This document shows, one piece after another, positions 1 to 8,807 of a DNA stretch of 35,224 nt. Every line of letters starts with the position of its first letter. The first letter of the stretch is position 1. This stretch comes from Paenibacillus dakarensis (lineage in GTDB: Bacteria > Bacillota > Bacilli > Paenibacillales > Paenibacillaceae): NCBI RefSeq assembly GCF_001373415.1, contig NZ_CDSE01000066.1:1-35224 (forward strand). Reading direction: 5' to 3'. A program made the translations under genes and the position numbers. The notes below the pieces were generated by a model. That model did not search any database. It saw nothing but the letters and a program-made list of their open reading frames with translations, and was not told where the DNA came from.

Positions 1-573
1 AAAACCGCCGTATTCGCTCCATCCATCATGTCCACCGCTGTAATCGGTATTCTGTGGGGCTTCATCTACAATCCTGATTTCGGTCTGATGAATGAAATTA
101 TTGGTTTGTTTGGTGTAGAGCCTATCTACTGGTTATCGGATAAAAAATGGGCAATGATCTCCATTTTGATAACTAACGCATGGCAGTGGACCGGATTTTA
201 CATCGTTATGGTACTTGCCGCGATTATTTCGATACCTAAAGAGCTGGAAGAGGCAGCTGCTATTGACGGAGCAACAGGGTTCCAAAGAGCTCGTAAAATT
301 ACACTTCCGCTCATTATGCCAATTGTTTCTGTAGTTATTATGCTGTCGATTGCAGGAGCTATGAAGGCTGCTGATATTGTGCTCGTTATGACAAAGGGTG
401 GTCCCGCCGGATCGACGGATGTCATGGCAACCTATATGATCCGGTATGCGATCACAAGCTTCCAGCATGGCTTCGGTAATACAATTGCCGTACTGATCTT
501 TGTTTTCACTATGATAGTAACGGTTCTCTATCAATTTTTGTTTGCAAGACGAAGCGAAAGGATTGAATACTAA
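1..573 (+). CDS. Sugar ABC transporter permease, MalF type (5' end outside window)
   Basis: Integral membrane subunit of a carbohydrate ABC importer. The reading frame is open from base 1, so the gene starts upstream; the visible part is the last 190 residues. The conserved cytoplasmic EAA loop that docks on the ATPase is visible (EELEEAAAIDGA followed by KITLPLI), with hydrophobic membrane segments before and after it. The stop codon TAA shares its last base with the ATG of the next permease (TAATG), so the two are translationally coupled and probably form a heterodimer. A binding-protein gene is expected just upstream. The substrate cannot be read from the sequence; the neighbouring hexosaminidase suggests an amino-sugar oligosaccharide, which is inference. 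Confidence 0.9.
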   Translation, partial: KTAVFAPSIMSTAVIGILWGFIYNPDFGLMNEIIGLFGVEPIYWLSDKKWAMISILITNAWQWTGFYIVMVLAAIISIPKELEEAAAIDGATGFQRARKITLPLIMPIVSVVIMLSIAGAMKAADIVLVMTKGGPAGSTDVMATYMIRYAITSFQHGFGNTIAVLIFVFTMIVTVLYQFLFARRSERIEY

Positions 574-1400
574 TGAGAGCATTCAAAAAGTTTATCCCAC
601 ACATCTTCTTATTAGCTTATATGCTCGTTATTCTATATCCTTTTTTATTCGTATTATTCTCTTCCGTAAAGGCTGATAATCAGGCGATTGCCACGAATCC
701 TTTTGGATTGCCGGATACATTTGTACTCGATAACTATGTGAACGCTTGGGTAAATGCCAAGATCAGCACGTATTTCTTTAACAGTTTGTACATTGGTATT
801 TTGTCAGCTTGCTTATCTATCCTTTTTGCTGCAATGCTTGCATTTGCTGTCACAAGAATGAGATATAATCGAATTAGCGCTATTATTTTTCAATTGATTT
901 TGATTGGTATGTTAATTCCAAATAACTCACTGTTGCTGCCGATTTATGGAATGATGAAAAAGCTGGATATTCTAAATACACATATGGCTCTTATTCTGCC
1001 GTATGTCGCCAATGCCATTCCTTTTTCCGTGATCATTCTCGCAGCATTTATGCGCTCCTTACCTGGTGAAATCGAAGAAGCGGCAGTTATTGACGGATTA
1101 AGATCAGGCGGTTTATTTATGAGAATTATTTTACCGCTTACTGTTCCTGCGATCGTAACGGTATTCATTGTTAACTTCCTTGGTAACTGGAACGAATTTT
1201 TGCTGGCTAACTATTTCTTGTCAAACGATGAGCTGAGAACCCTTCCTGTCGGAATGGTGGGCTTCAGAGATGCTTACAACACGAATTACGCACAGATGTC
1301 AGCAGGAATTGTATTTAGCGTACTGCCAGTTTTAATAATTTATGCTATCCTTCAAGAGAAGATCATTGAAGGGGTTACAGCAGGCAGTGTGAAAGGCTAA
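573..1400 (+). CDS. Sugar ABC transporter permease, MalG type
   Basis: Second permease of a carbohydrate ABC importer: 275 residues with about six membrane segments, a normal length for the MalG family. The EAA loop is seen as GEIEEAAVIDGL followed by IILPLTVP. An AAAGG lies upstream of the ATG within the end of the preceding gene, and the start overlaps that gene's stop by one base. No ATPase gene is visible here. Family members of this kind often share a general MsmX-like ATPase encoded elsewhere, which is known of the family and not shown here. It is followed after 26 bases by a sensor kinase gene in the same direction, probably in one operon. Confidence 0.92.
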   Translation: MRAFKKFIPHIFLLAYMLVILYPFLFVLFSSVKADNQAIATNPFGLPDTFVLDNYVNAWVNAKISTYFFNSLYIGILSACLSILFAAMLAFAVTRMRYNRISAIIFQLILIGMLIPNNSLLLPIYGMMKKLDILNTHMALILPYVANAIPFSVIILAAFMRSLPGEIEEAAVIDGLRSGGLFMRIILPLTVPAIVTVFIVNFLGNWNEFLLANYFLSNDELRTLPVGMVGFRDAYNTNYAQMSAGIVFSVLPVLIIYAILQEKIIEGVTAGSVKG

Positions 1401-1426
1401 ATTTACAAGGAACTGGGAGATTGTGC

Positions 1427-3259
1427 ATGAACCTGAGAAACAAGTTATTTACAGCATTTTTGGGACTTATTATCATTCCTCTGCTTGTATTGGGTTTGTT
1501 CACTTTCTTTGTAACGTATAACTCAATTGAGAAGAAGTACAGCCAGCAGGCCGAATATTCTTTGAAAGCGATTAGCTACAGCATTCTTAATGCATTTGAG
1601 GAGCTGGAGAATGTAACAGTCAGCGGCATTACATCATCCGTATTTACAACGGCGCTCATGGCAGATGATCCTGATTCCCAGGATTATATTGCAAATTCCA
1701 AGCAGTTGAAGCTTAATGCGACCCAGCGCAGTTTTCGAAATCTGTTATATAACCATCCGGGGATTAGCTTTGCTTTTTTGTACAATATGAACAGGGAAAC
1801 CAGCCATGTCCCTATATTCACCAAAGAAAACTTTGGCGCACTTCCATTCAGTGAGTTCAAGAAGAGCCATTTATATGAAGAAGTCATTCAACTCAATGGT
1901 GCGCCGAAGTGGGTCGCTCCTTATGAATATCCTGAGCTGAGCGGGATGGAGCCTGTATTTTCCCAAATGCGTGTGGTCAAGAATATGGAAACCTTTCGCA
2001 AAGAAGGCATTCTCGTTGTCCAGATTAAACGACTCGAATTTGAACGGATTTTCCGAAACCTGACGCTGCCGAACAATCTGCAGGATACGTCCTTCTTGCT
2101 TGTTAATGATAAGGGACTGATTCTATTTGATCCTAAAGAAGTTAACGACGGCAAGAACATGAGTGAATTCCTGGAACAGCAGGTGGAATACAAGTCCGAA
2201 TATCAGAGCTTTAAATCTAAATTTGACGGGGAAGAAAGTGTCGTTTCCATTCATAAGCTGGATGGGCATCCCTGGAGCCTGGTATCTGTTACGAAATGGG
2301 ACTCTCTCTCTAAAGAGGTTACTTCTTTTGCAAAATGGTTTATTGTGATTCTTGGTCTTTGTCTAGTGACAGCCATTGCGTTTAATAAATTTTTTATGAA
2401 CCGGATTACAGGGACCATTGCAGTCATTATTCGCTTTATGCGCCGTGTTGAAGATGGGGATTTGACCGCGAGAGTGGAGGAAAAAGGTGAGGACGAGCTG
2501 CTGCTCCTGTCAAAGGGATTTAACGACCTGATGGACCGGATTAACCTCTTGTTCGATCAGATCCGCAATGAACAGAGACAAAAAACAGAAGCGCATATGA
2601 GGCTTCTCCAAGCTCAGATCAAGCCGCATTTTCTCTTTAATACCTTGGAGTCCATCAATGTCCTTGCTGTCCAGAACGAGGGGCGTAAAGTCAGTGAAAT
2701 GGTTTATCGTCTGGCTAGCATTTTAAGGATCAGTATTCAGGATAAGGAAGAAATAACCCTGGAAGAGGAACTTAAATATCTGAATAGTTATCTGGAAATC
2801 CAGAAGTTCCGTTTCGAAGATGTATTTGATTACGAGATTGATGTGCCAAAGGAGCTGTTATCCTGCCGCATTTTGAAGCTGACTCTTCAGCCGCTTGTGG
2901 AGAACAGCATTCAGCATGGATTCGAAGGAATTGATTATAAAGGAAAAATTGTAGTCAAGGCATGGAGTGACCGTGGCAATCTGATTGTTCAAGTGGAGGA
3001 TAACGGTCTCGGTATGACCTCCAAACAACTTTCGGGATTTGAATATATGAAACAGGAAGATAAGAATCTTTCCCAGCAGGAGACAAGCGACTTAAAGTTA
3101 AATCAGGAAAGAAGAGGTCTTGGCATTCGCAGCGTTGCTGATCGTATTCGTATCCAATATGGTGAAGGCTATGGACTGTTCATATGCTCAAGCCAGCCTG
3201 GAGGCACGATTATTCACTGTATCCTACCTAATTACGACAGGGAGGAAAGAACGACATGA
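1427..3259 (+). CDS. YesM-type sensor histidine kinase
   Basis: Membrane sensor kinase of 610 residues. An N-terminal membrane segment (about residues 8-28) is followed by a roughly 270-residue extracellular sensing region, a second membrane segment (about 303-322), a HAMP linker, a His-kinase domain with PHFLFN (His401 is the likely phosphorylated residue), and an HATPase domain with an N box (VENSIQHGFE, Asn493) and a G box (GLGIRS). This is the LytS/YesM class, which usually pairs with AraC-type response regulators that control carbohydrate uptake. I chose ATG 1427 because GGGAGA at 1415-1420 lies six bases upstream; the in-frame TTG at 1421 would abut that site. The next gene overlaps by four bases (ATGA). 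It probably senses a ligand of the adjacent transporter. Confidence 0.93.
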   Translation: MNLRNKLFTAFLGLIIIPLLVLGLFTFFVTYNSIEKKYSQQAEYSLKAISYSILNAFEELENVTVSGITSSVFTTALMADDPDSQDYIANSKQLKLNATQRSFRNLLYNHPGISFAFLYNMNRETSHVPIFTKENFGALPFSEFKKSHLYEEVIQLNGAPKWVAPYEYPELSGMEPVFSQMRVVKNMETFRKEGILVVQIKRLEFERIFRNLTLPNNLQDTSFLLVNDKGLILFDPKEVNDGKNMSEFLEQQVEYKSEYQSFKSKFDGEESVVSIHKLDGHPWSLVSVTKWDSLSKEVTSFAKWFIVILGLCLVTAIAFNKFFMNRITGTIAVIIRFMRRVEDGDLTARVEEKGEDELLLLSKGFNDLMDRINLLFDQIRNEQRQKTEAHMRLLQAQIKPHFLFNTLESINVLAVQNEGRKVSEMVYRLASILRISIQDKEEITLEEELKYLNSYLEIQKFRFEDVFDYEIDVPKELLSCRILKLTLQPLVENSIQHGFEGIDYKGKIVVKAWSDRGNLIVQVEDNGLGMTSKQLSGFEYMKQEDKNLSQQETSDLKLNQERRGLGIRSVADRIRIQYGEGYGLFICSSQPGGTIIHCILPNYDREERTT

Positions 3260-4044
3260 TAAAGGTGCTATTAGTTGATGACGAGGCCCCAATCCTTAAT
3301 AATCTTAATAAAGTAATCCCTTGGAAGGACATAGGAATGGAAGTGGTTGGTCTTGCTCGAAGCGGTATAGAGGCCATGCGCATCGCTGAAGAGCATGATC
3401 CTGAACTGATTTTATGCGATATTCGAATGCCTGTGATGGATGGATTAACATTTATCTCAAAATTACGGGAGCACGGAAGTGATGCCGAGATCTTTTTGCT
3501 GACAGGCTACCAGGAATTTGAATATGCACGGGAAGCGATCAAGCTGGGAGTCAAAGACTATATCAGCAAGCCGATTCATTATTTTGAGCTCGAGGAACGA
3601 ATACGTGAAATTGGTGAGGAGATTCGGAAGAAAAAGATGAAGGAAAAATACTTCAGTTCTGTATCCCTCATTGATCGTGTGCCGGACCCTGATTCTGTGA
3701 AAAAACCGCCGGAACAGTTAATGATGTCTGCACTCGATTATATCAATACGCATCTAGGCTCAGACTTGGGAATTGAAGAATTGTCAGACTATTTGGGCAT
3801 CAGCTCCAGCTATTTCTGCCTTTTATTTAAAAATCATGTCGGTGTTACCTTTGTGGAGTATCTGACGAAACAGCGTATGGAGGCAGCCAAGTTCCTTCTG
3901 ACCAACAGTGATAAGAATATCGCGCAGATCGGAGCCTTTGTCGGTTATCATGAGCGCAGGTATTTTACAAAGGTGTTTCAGAAAGCTACAGGTATGACGC
4001 CTTCCGAATTTCGTGAAGTATGCAGCAGTTCCAAGGCTTTGTAA
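3256..4044 (+). CDS. YesN-type response regulator with AraC DNA-binding domain
   Basis: Transcription factor of 262 residues and partner of the preceding kinase, whose stop it overlaps (ATGA). The receiver domain is at residues 1-120, with the acidic pair D8-D9, the phospho-acceptor D55 in LILCDIRMPVMDG and the conserved Lys in YISKP. After a short linker, two helix-turn-helix units of the AraC family fill about residues 155-258 (LGIEELSDYLGISSSYF and NIAQIGAFVGYHERRYF). Many YesN proteins are longer because of a middle region; this is a compact form. It likely activates the ABC transporter genes and perhaps the following hexosaminidase when the extracellular sugar is sensed. Confidence 0.93.
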   Translation: MIKVLLVDDEAPILNNLNKVIPWKDIGMEVVGLARSGIEAMRIAEEHDPELILCDIRMPVMDGLTFISKLREHGSDAEIFLLTGYQEFEYAREAIKLGVKDYISKPIHYFELEERIREIGEEIRKKKMKEKYFSSVSLIDRVPDPDSVKKPPEQLMMSALDYINTHLGSDLGIEELSDYLGISSSYFCLLFKNHVGVTFVEYLTKQRMEAAKFLLTNSDKNIAQIGAFVGYHERRYFTKVFQKATGMTPSEFREVCSSSKAL

Positions 4045-4096
4045 GAAATTCATGCAATCTATAGTGCCTATAAAAAATGAAAGTAGGTTTGATAGG

Positions 4097-5695
4097 ATGA
4101 ATTTAAGGGTATCTGATTTAACGCTGGAACAAAAAGTGGGCCAAATGTTTATCTGCGGCTTTGACGCACTTACACCTAATGACCATGCAAAAAAACTGAT
4201 TCAGGATTATCATGTGGGCGGCATTGTTTACTTCAGAAGAAATGTACATACATTATCGCAGCTGTCAGAACTGTCTGAATCACTTCAACAGATCTCAGCT
4301 GCAAGCGGACAGCCGCCGCTCATCATATCCATTGATCAGGAAGGCGGTATGGTAGCAAGAATAGATCATGAGGGTATTAGTCGTATTCCAGGCAATATGG
4401 CGCTTGGTGCGGCAGGAAGTGAAGAGTATACGTACCAGGTTGGAAGAATTGGAGCGAAAGAGCTCCGTTCACTTGGAATTAATATGAACTTTGCTCCTTG
4501 TATTGACGTTAACAATAACCCGTTAAATCCGGTGATCGGCGTTCGGTCATTTGGTGAGGATCCTAAAGCGGTTGCTGCGCATGGTGCTGCTGCAATTAAA
4601 GGATACCAGGAAGAAGGAGTATCCGCGACGGCTAAGCATTTTCCGGGGCATGGGGATACAAGTGTTGACTCCCACCTGGGACTGGCATCTGTTCCCCATG
4701 ATCGCAAGCGGCTGGAGCAGGTAGAGCTATATCCGTTCAAAAAAGCAATTGAAGCCGATGTAGATGCGATTATGACAGCGCATGTAAGTTTCCCTTCGAT
4801 AGAACCGGATCCGATTCCGGCAACGCTGTCGCATGCTGTATTAACCGGTCTGCTGCGTGAGGAAATGGGCTTCTCAGGACTTATTATTACAGATTGCCTG
4901 GAGATGCATGCTATATCTAAAGGGGCAGGAGTACCTGAAGGAGCGATCCGCGCTATAGAGGCGGGAGCAGATTGCGTGCTTGTCAGCCATCGACTGGAGC
5001 TTCAGGAATCAGCTGTCGAAGCCGTTTTGGAAGCTGTCAAGAGCGGACGGATAACCGAAGAGCGGATTAATGCTTCCGTGGAGAGAGTCCTGTCATTAAA
5101 GATGCGAAATGCGGAGAAGGCAGCGGATTCGCCGAGCGTTGAAATTACTGAAATAAACAGCGAAGCCAAGGAGCTTTTGTCCGAGATTGCAGGGAAGGGA
5201 ATAACACTTGTAAAGGATGAACAGCAGCTTCCTTTAAACCGTGAAGCTTCCACGCTTGTTTATTGGCCAGAGCTGCTTAAAGCAACCGAAGTGGATCAAG
5301 CATGGACCCATTCCTACACTTTAGGAGATGCCTTAAATGCCCACGGGGGACAGGTTGAAGAAATTCGTATCGGTACAGAGCTTTCAGATGATGAGGTAAA
5401 TACAGTTGTTCAGGAAGCAAGCCGTTATAAGCAAGTTGTCGTAGCAACATACACTTCCGAGAGCCGTCTTCCGTCTGGTCAGCGTAAGCTTGTAGAAAAG
5501 CTGATGCAGCTGGAATCGGTTAAATTGGTAGTGGCTTCAACCCGGAACCCATATGATATGAATGATTTGCCTCAAATTCCGACATATTTATGCTGCTATG
5601 AGAATACGCCGCATTATATGAATGCTTTGGCAGGAGTATTATATGGTGAAGTTTCACCAGATGGTAAGCTGCCTGTAAGCTTGAATTATAAATAG
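4097..5695 (+). CDS. nagZ: Beta-N-acetylhexosaminidase, glycoside hydrolase family 3 (NagZ-like)
   Basis: Hydrolase of 532 residues that removes terminal N-acetylglucosamine from muropeptides or chito-oligosaccharides. GH3 marks: IDQEGGMVARI for substrate binding, KHFPGHGDT with the Asp-His dyad region typical of NagZ (His185, Asp187), and the nucleophile Asp266 in IITDCLEMH. A C-terminal domain of about 190 residues is present, as in Bacillus NagZ. No signal peptide is seen, so a cytoplasmic enzyme is expected, fitting import by the upstream transporter. The open frame extends to an ATG at 4013 inside the regulator gene, but ATG 4097 has AAAGTAGG ten bases upstream and begins exactly at the family's N-terminus, so I use it. 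A strong terminator follows. Confidence 0.9.
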   Translation: MNLRVSDLTLEQKVGQMFICGFDALTPNDHAKKLIQDYHVGGIVYFRRNVHTLSQLSELSESLQQISAASGQPPLIISIDQEGGMVARIDHEGISRIPGNMALGAAGSEEYTYQVGRIGAKELRSLGINMNFAPCIDVNNNPLNPVIGVRSFGEDPKAVAAHGAAAIKGYQEEGVSATAKHFPGHGDTSVDSHLGLASVPHDRKRLEQVELYPFKKAIEADVDAIMTAHVSFPSIEPDPIPATLSHAVLTGLLREEMGFSGLIITDCLEMHAISKGAGVPEGAIRAIEAGADCVLVSHRLELQESAVEAVLEAVKSGRITEERINASVERVLSLKMRNAEKAADSPSVEITEINSEAKELLSEIAGKGITLVKDEQQLPLNREASTLVYWPELLKATEVDQAWTHSYTLGDALNAHGGQVEEIRIGTELSDDEVNTVVQEASRYKQVVVATYTSESRLPSGQRKLVEKLMQLESVKLVVASTRNPYDMNDLPQIPTYLCCYENTPHYMNALAGVLYGEVSPDGKLPVSLNYK

Positions 5696-5739
5696 CAGTC
5701 TTATTCTAAGATATAAAAGAAATTCATAGTTTATAAGAG

Positions 5740-5778
5740 ACCGGAAGCCCTGTTTCGACAGGAATCTTCCGGTTTTTT
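5740..5778 (+). terminator. Rho-independent terminator after the hexosaminidase gene
   Basis: ACCGGAAG at 5740-5747 pairs with CTTCCGGT at 5766-5773 and is followed by a T tract. It closes the transporter/two-component/hexosaminidase unit. Confidence 0.88.
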
Positions 5779-5796
5779 CATTTTCAACTAAAAATA

Positions 5797-5828
5797 TAGC
5801 AACTTTTACCGGTCTGAGGCGTCTAATA
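5797..5828 (+). promoter_or_regulatory. Candidate ECF sigma factor promoter
   Basis: GCAAC ending at 5803, then 16 bases, then CGTCTA from 5820. An AAC core in the -35 and CGTC in the -10 with 16-base spacing is the pattern known for ECF sigma factors (for example Bacillus SigM-like sites). It lies 56 bases before the ATG at 5884. No good SigA promoter is seen in the same gap. The assignment is inference from pattern only. Confidence 0.5.
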
Positions 5829-5883
5829 CTATGAAGTTTAGATAGAGAGAATCAAAATCACATAGGAGTTAAAGGAGCGGAAC

Positions 5884-8619
5884 ATGAAACTGAAGAGAAT
5901 GTCCATCATCACTGCACTCCTTATGGCACAGGTTTCATCTGTCGTGCCTGTAAGTGCACAGTCTTCTGCTGCCATCGTACCGGACGAAGTTGAGGTATCC
6001 GAGAGTGCGAGCAGCGGAGTAACAGAACAGCAGCAGTCTCTAAAGTTGCAAACACAAGATGAAAATGCAGCTCGAGGTGCGACTAACAAGGGTTTAACAC
6101 CGAATAGTAACTTGCCGGAAGCCGAGAGAGTTTTAACAGAAGATCAGAGTTTGGATTCGCAATTGATGAATGAGGATCAAGTGGCATCCGAGCTTCCTGA
6201 GCGTGAAGTGATAGAGGGAAAGGAAATACCACCATCTGACTCTCCTGTAACAAGGGAAATTGAAGCTCAGGATACGAAGGTAACACCCAATGCTTCAAGC
6301 GATGAGTTGGTGCTGATTATGAACAGCGCAAATATGTACCATAATGGAAAGCTTTTTAAGGCAGCACAACCCATGGCCGTGAAGAATGGAGTATCGTACA
6401 TTTCGATTCGCGCTATGGTTGAACAAGCAGGACTGAAGCTTAAATATGATAATACAACGAAGGAAACGATTATTTTAAAAGATGGCAATGAACTTCGTTT
6501 TACAACCGATAGCAGCAATTATAAGGTTAACGGTGCATCCAGACCTATGAAAGGTCCTTCATATCAGTACAAGAATACATTTATGGTTCCGCTCACTTCC
6601 ATTACCCAGGCGCTGGGTATTCCTTATAAAGTAAACCAGGCTGAGAAAAAAGTCATTCTGGACCTATCTGGTATAAGCAATGGAAATGGTGGTACCGGAG
6701 GCGGTTCTGTTGAAATTGATCCAGCTCCTTCGATTCCGGATGAGCCAGGCCTTATCTTAATGATGAACAGCGATAAGATGTATCACAATGGTAAGCTCTA
6801 TACTGCCGGGCAGCCGATGGCCGTGAAGAACGGGGTATCTTATGTGGCGATCCGGTCGCTTGTTGATCGTGTTGGATTGAAATTGACCTATGACAGCAAA
6901 ACGAAGGAAACTGTCATTATTCGAGGTTCGGATGAATTGCGGTTTAAGACAGACAGCAAGATTTATACCGTTAATGGTGCGAAGACGACAATGAAAGGTG
7001 CTGCATATCAATCTAAAAACGTCTTCATGGTTCCGCTAACTTCTATTACGCAAGCGCTCGATATTCCGTACAAGGTGGACCAGTCTAACAAACGGATAAT
7101 TCTTAACCTGAGCACGAAGCCAGTAGGCACATTTACGGTTGAGAATAAGGAAATTTTTGCGGGCCAAACTACGGTGAAGTATAAGACGAACACATATTCA
7201 CCTTCCGGGTTACCTATTATTAATGAGAACTGGGAAGGTCGAGAGGACGTTTTTGCTGAGCCAGGCATAAAAACCATAACTTACTCGGTACAGGACTCAA
7301 GTGGAGAGTGGAGTGATCCATATTCAGTGACCATTGAGGTGCTGGTTCCGAATGAACCGCCGGTTGCGTTGTTTGCAACGGATAAAGAAGAGTACAAGAT
7401 GGGTGAAAAAATCACTTATACGGACCAAAGCACAGATGATGAGAATGCGATCGTCAATTGGGATTGGGACAATAATGCAGCAGCCTTTTTTACACCGGGA
7501 CCTGTAAGAATTGGACTAACCGTAACGGACAAGCATGGAGCTACGAATTATTACGAAAAGACGATTATCATTACATCTGAAACGCTGTACACTCGAGAAG
7601 AGTTCGGGCAATTGTTCTCAAATATCGGTGAAGAGTATATCTTTGACGGTTCGAAGGTTCCTTCGATGAATCAGGTGTCTTATACAAGAACTTCTGAGCC
7701 TGTCATGCTGATTCGCAGCAACAGTCCGGAAACAGTTTATACGGAAGGTATTGTTTATCGCGAAACGGGGATCGGTTCCACAAGGTTTATGATCCATCAC
7801 CGGAACGCAACAGGTAAACGAGTGAAGATGTATGTTGTGGCAACGAATATTAATGATACAAGTGCTCAGCTAACAACGGAGTATGTCGGCTTTGGGGGTC
7901 CAAGCGATATTCCTACAGCTACTGGGAAAACATCCGTGCAGCGATTCTTCGAATCCATGCAGACCGGGAATGACTATGAGACTATATATCTCAAGCCGGG
8001 TGAAAGCAGGACTATTCTTAAGGAGCTAAGTGCGCTTCCGATGAAGAATGATCAGGTTATCTCGTTGTTTGCGGATCTGTATACGGATTCTCCAATTCGT
8101 TATGAGATTGTGATGGTTGAGGAGAGTAAAGACCCGATTCAGAAGCTTCCATTCCTAAGACTTCATCCGAGCGACGGGATACACAATCGGGGAACTTATT
8201 CGGATTCAACCCGACTGATTGAATCCAGTGAACTGGTAGGGAATACACCAGCACGTCTAGCGATTGGTGATAAGGTAAATGATCCGAACTTGACTGGATA
8301 TGATGGCATAACCGGATATGCAACGTCGAATGCTGGTAATTTCGGGGTTGTTTACCATATTCGGATGCATCGTGTCTCTCCGAATACCTTGATCTCAATG
8401 AATCCGCGAGGCGGTAAATATATGGGTGTGATTATGGTTAATGGGATTATTGTAGGTGCTCCAAATGCAGGTTCGGCTTCTGCTCCTAATGAGGCCAGCA
8501 TCTTATTCCGTACAGGCAGCTATGAGCAGGCCGTAGATATTGTATTTACAGCCGCACCGGGCAGCAGTTTGCCTATAAATTTTCTGTTTACACCTCTTCC
8601 AGAACTAAAGACGAATTAG
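5884..8619 (+). CDS. Secreted protein with two copper-amine-oxidase-N (stalk) domains and a PKD-like domain
   Basis: Large exported protein of 911 residues. The signal peptide is at about residues 1-25 (hydrophobic core, cleavage near VSA-Q). An acidic Ser/Glu/Gln-rich linker runs to about 140. Two stalk domains follow (about 142-262 and 290-411), nearly the same sequence and separated by a glycine-rich linker (GNGGTGGG). A beta region and a PKD-like domain follow (about 490-565, with WDWDNN and GLTVTDKHGATN). The last 340 residues match nothing I recognise. Despite the domain name, there is no amine oxidase catalytic part; these domains are common in Bacillales cell-surface proteins. AAAGGAG lies four bases before the ATG. 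The gene is monocistronic, with terminators on both sides. The function is unknown; a cell-wall or surface role is likely. Confidence 0.88.
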   Translation: MKLKRMSIITALLMAQVSSVVPVSAQSSAAIVPDEVEVSESASSGVTEQQQSLKLQTQDENAARGATNKGLTPNSNLPEAERVLTEDQSLDSQLMNEDQVASELPEREVIEGKEIPPSDSPVTREIEAQDTKVTPNASSDELVLIMNSANMYHNGKLFKAAQPMAVKNGVSYISIRAMVEQAGLKLKYDNTTKETIILKDGNELRFTTDSSNYKVNGASRPMKGPSYQYKNTFMVPLTSITQALGIPYKVNQAEKKVILDLSGISNGNGGTGGGSVEIDPAPSIPDEPGLILMMNSDKMYHNGKLYTAGQPMAVKNGVSYVAIRSLVDRVGLKLTYDSKTKETVIIRGSDELRFKTDSKIYTVNGAKTTMKGAAYQSKNVFMVPLTSITQALDIPYKVDQSNKRIILNLSTKPVGTFTVENKEIFAGQTTVKYKTNTYSPSGLPIINENWEGREDVFAEPGIKTITYSVQDSSGEWSDPYSVTIEVLVPNEPPVALFATDKEEYKMGEKITYTDQSTDDENAIVNWDWDNNAAAFFTPGPVRIGLTVTDKHGATNYYEKTIIITSETLYTREEFGQLFSNIGEEYIFDGSKVPSMNQVSYTRTSEPVMLIRSNSPETVYTEGIVYRETGIGSTRFMIHHRNATGKRVKMYVVATNINDTSAQLTTEYVGFGGPSDIPTATGKTSVQRFFESMQTGNDYETIYLKPGESRTILKELSALPMKNDQVISLFADLYTDSPIRYEIVMVEESKDPIQKLPFLRLHPSDGIHNRGTYSDSTRLIESSELVGNTPARLAIGDKVNDPNLTGYDGITGYATSNAGNFGVVYHIRMHRVSPNTLISMNPRGGKYMGVIMVNGIIVGAPNAGSASAPNEASILFRTGSYEQAVDIVFTAAPGSSLPINFLFTPLPELKTN
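6310..6672 (+). repeat. Stalk-domain repeat, copy 1
   Basis: First of two in-frame copies, offset by 444 bases (148 codons). Shared protein motifs include MYHNGKL, QPMAVKNGVSY and FMVPLTSITQAL. The DNA itself still matches at most positions. Confidence 0.85.
6754..7113 (+). repeat. Stalk-domain repeat, copy 2
   Basis: Second copy of the same domain. Identity is high in the core motifs, and the differences are largely third-base changes, so the duplication has been kept under protein-level selection. Confidence 0.85.
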
Positions 8620-8627
8620 GAATGATC

Positions 8628-8656
8628 AAACCCCCAAGAATACTTGGGGGTTTTTC
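8628..8656 (+). terminator. Rho-independent terminator after the stalk/PKD gene
   Basis: AAACCCCCAAG at 8628-8638 pairs with CTTGGGGGTTT at 8643-8653 across a four-base loop, followed by T residues. Confidence 0.92.
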
Positions 8657-8726
8657 TATGGATGAAATCCGAAATTCATAATTGGTAATCATATAGATAG
8701 CTCAGATGCAACCGGTATCAGCCTCG

Positions 8727-8755
8727 TTGACGCGACATCTATTTTGAGGCATTAT
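8727..8755 (+). promoter_or_regulatory. Candidate SigA promoter for the Fur-family regulator
   Basis: TTGACG at 8727-8732, then 17 bases, then CATTAT at 8750-8755. The -10 is weak (four of six). It lies about 50 bases before the start at 8808. Confidence 0.4.
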
Positions 8756-8807
8756 TATTAGATAGGGATCAGAAGATTATTTCATATTAACAGGAGGCTG
8801 ACTGCGT

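Noticed and set aside
8683..8697. Possible Zur box before the Fur-family gene (GGTAATCAT)
   Set aside because: Only one half matches TCGTAATNATTACGA and the second half is lost, so I do not call it an operator.
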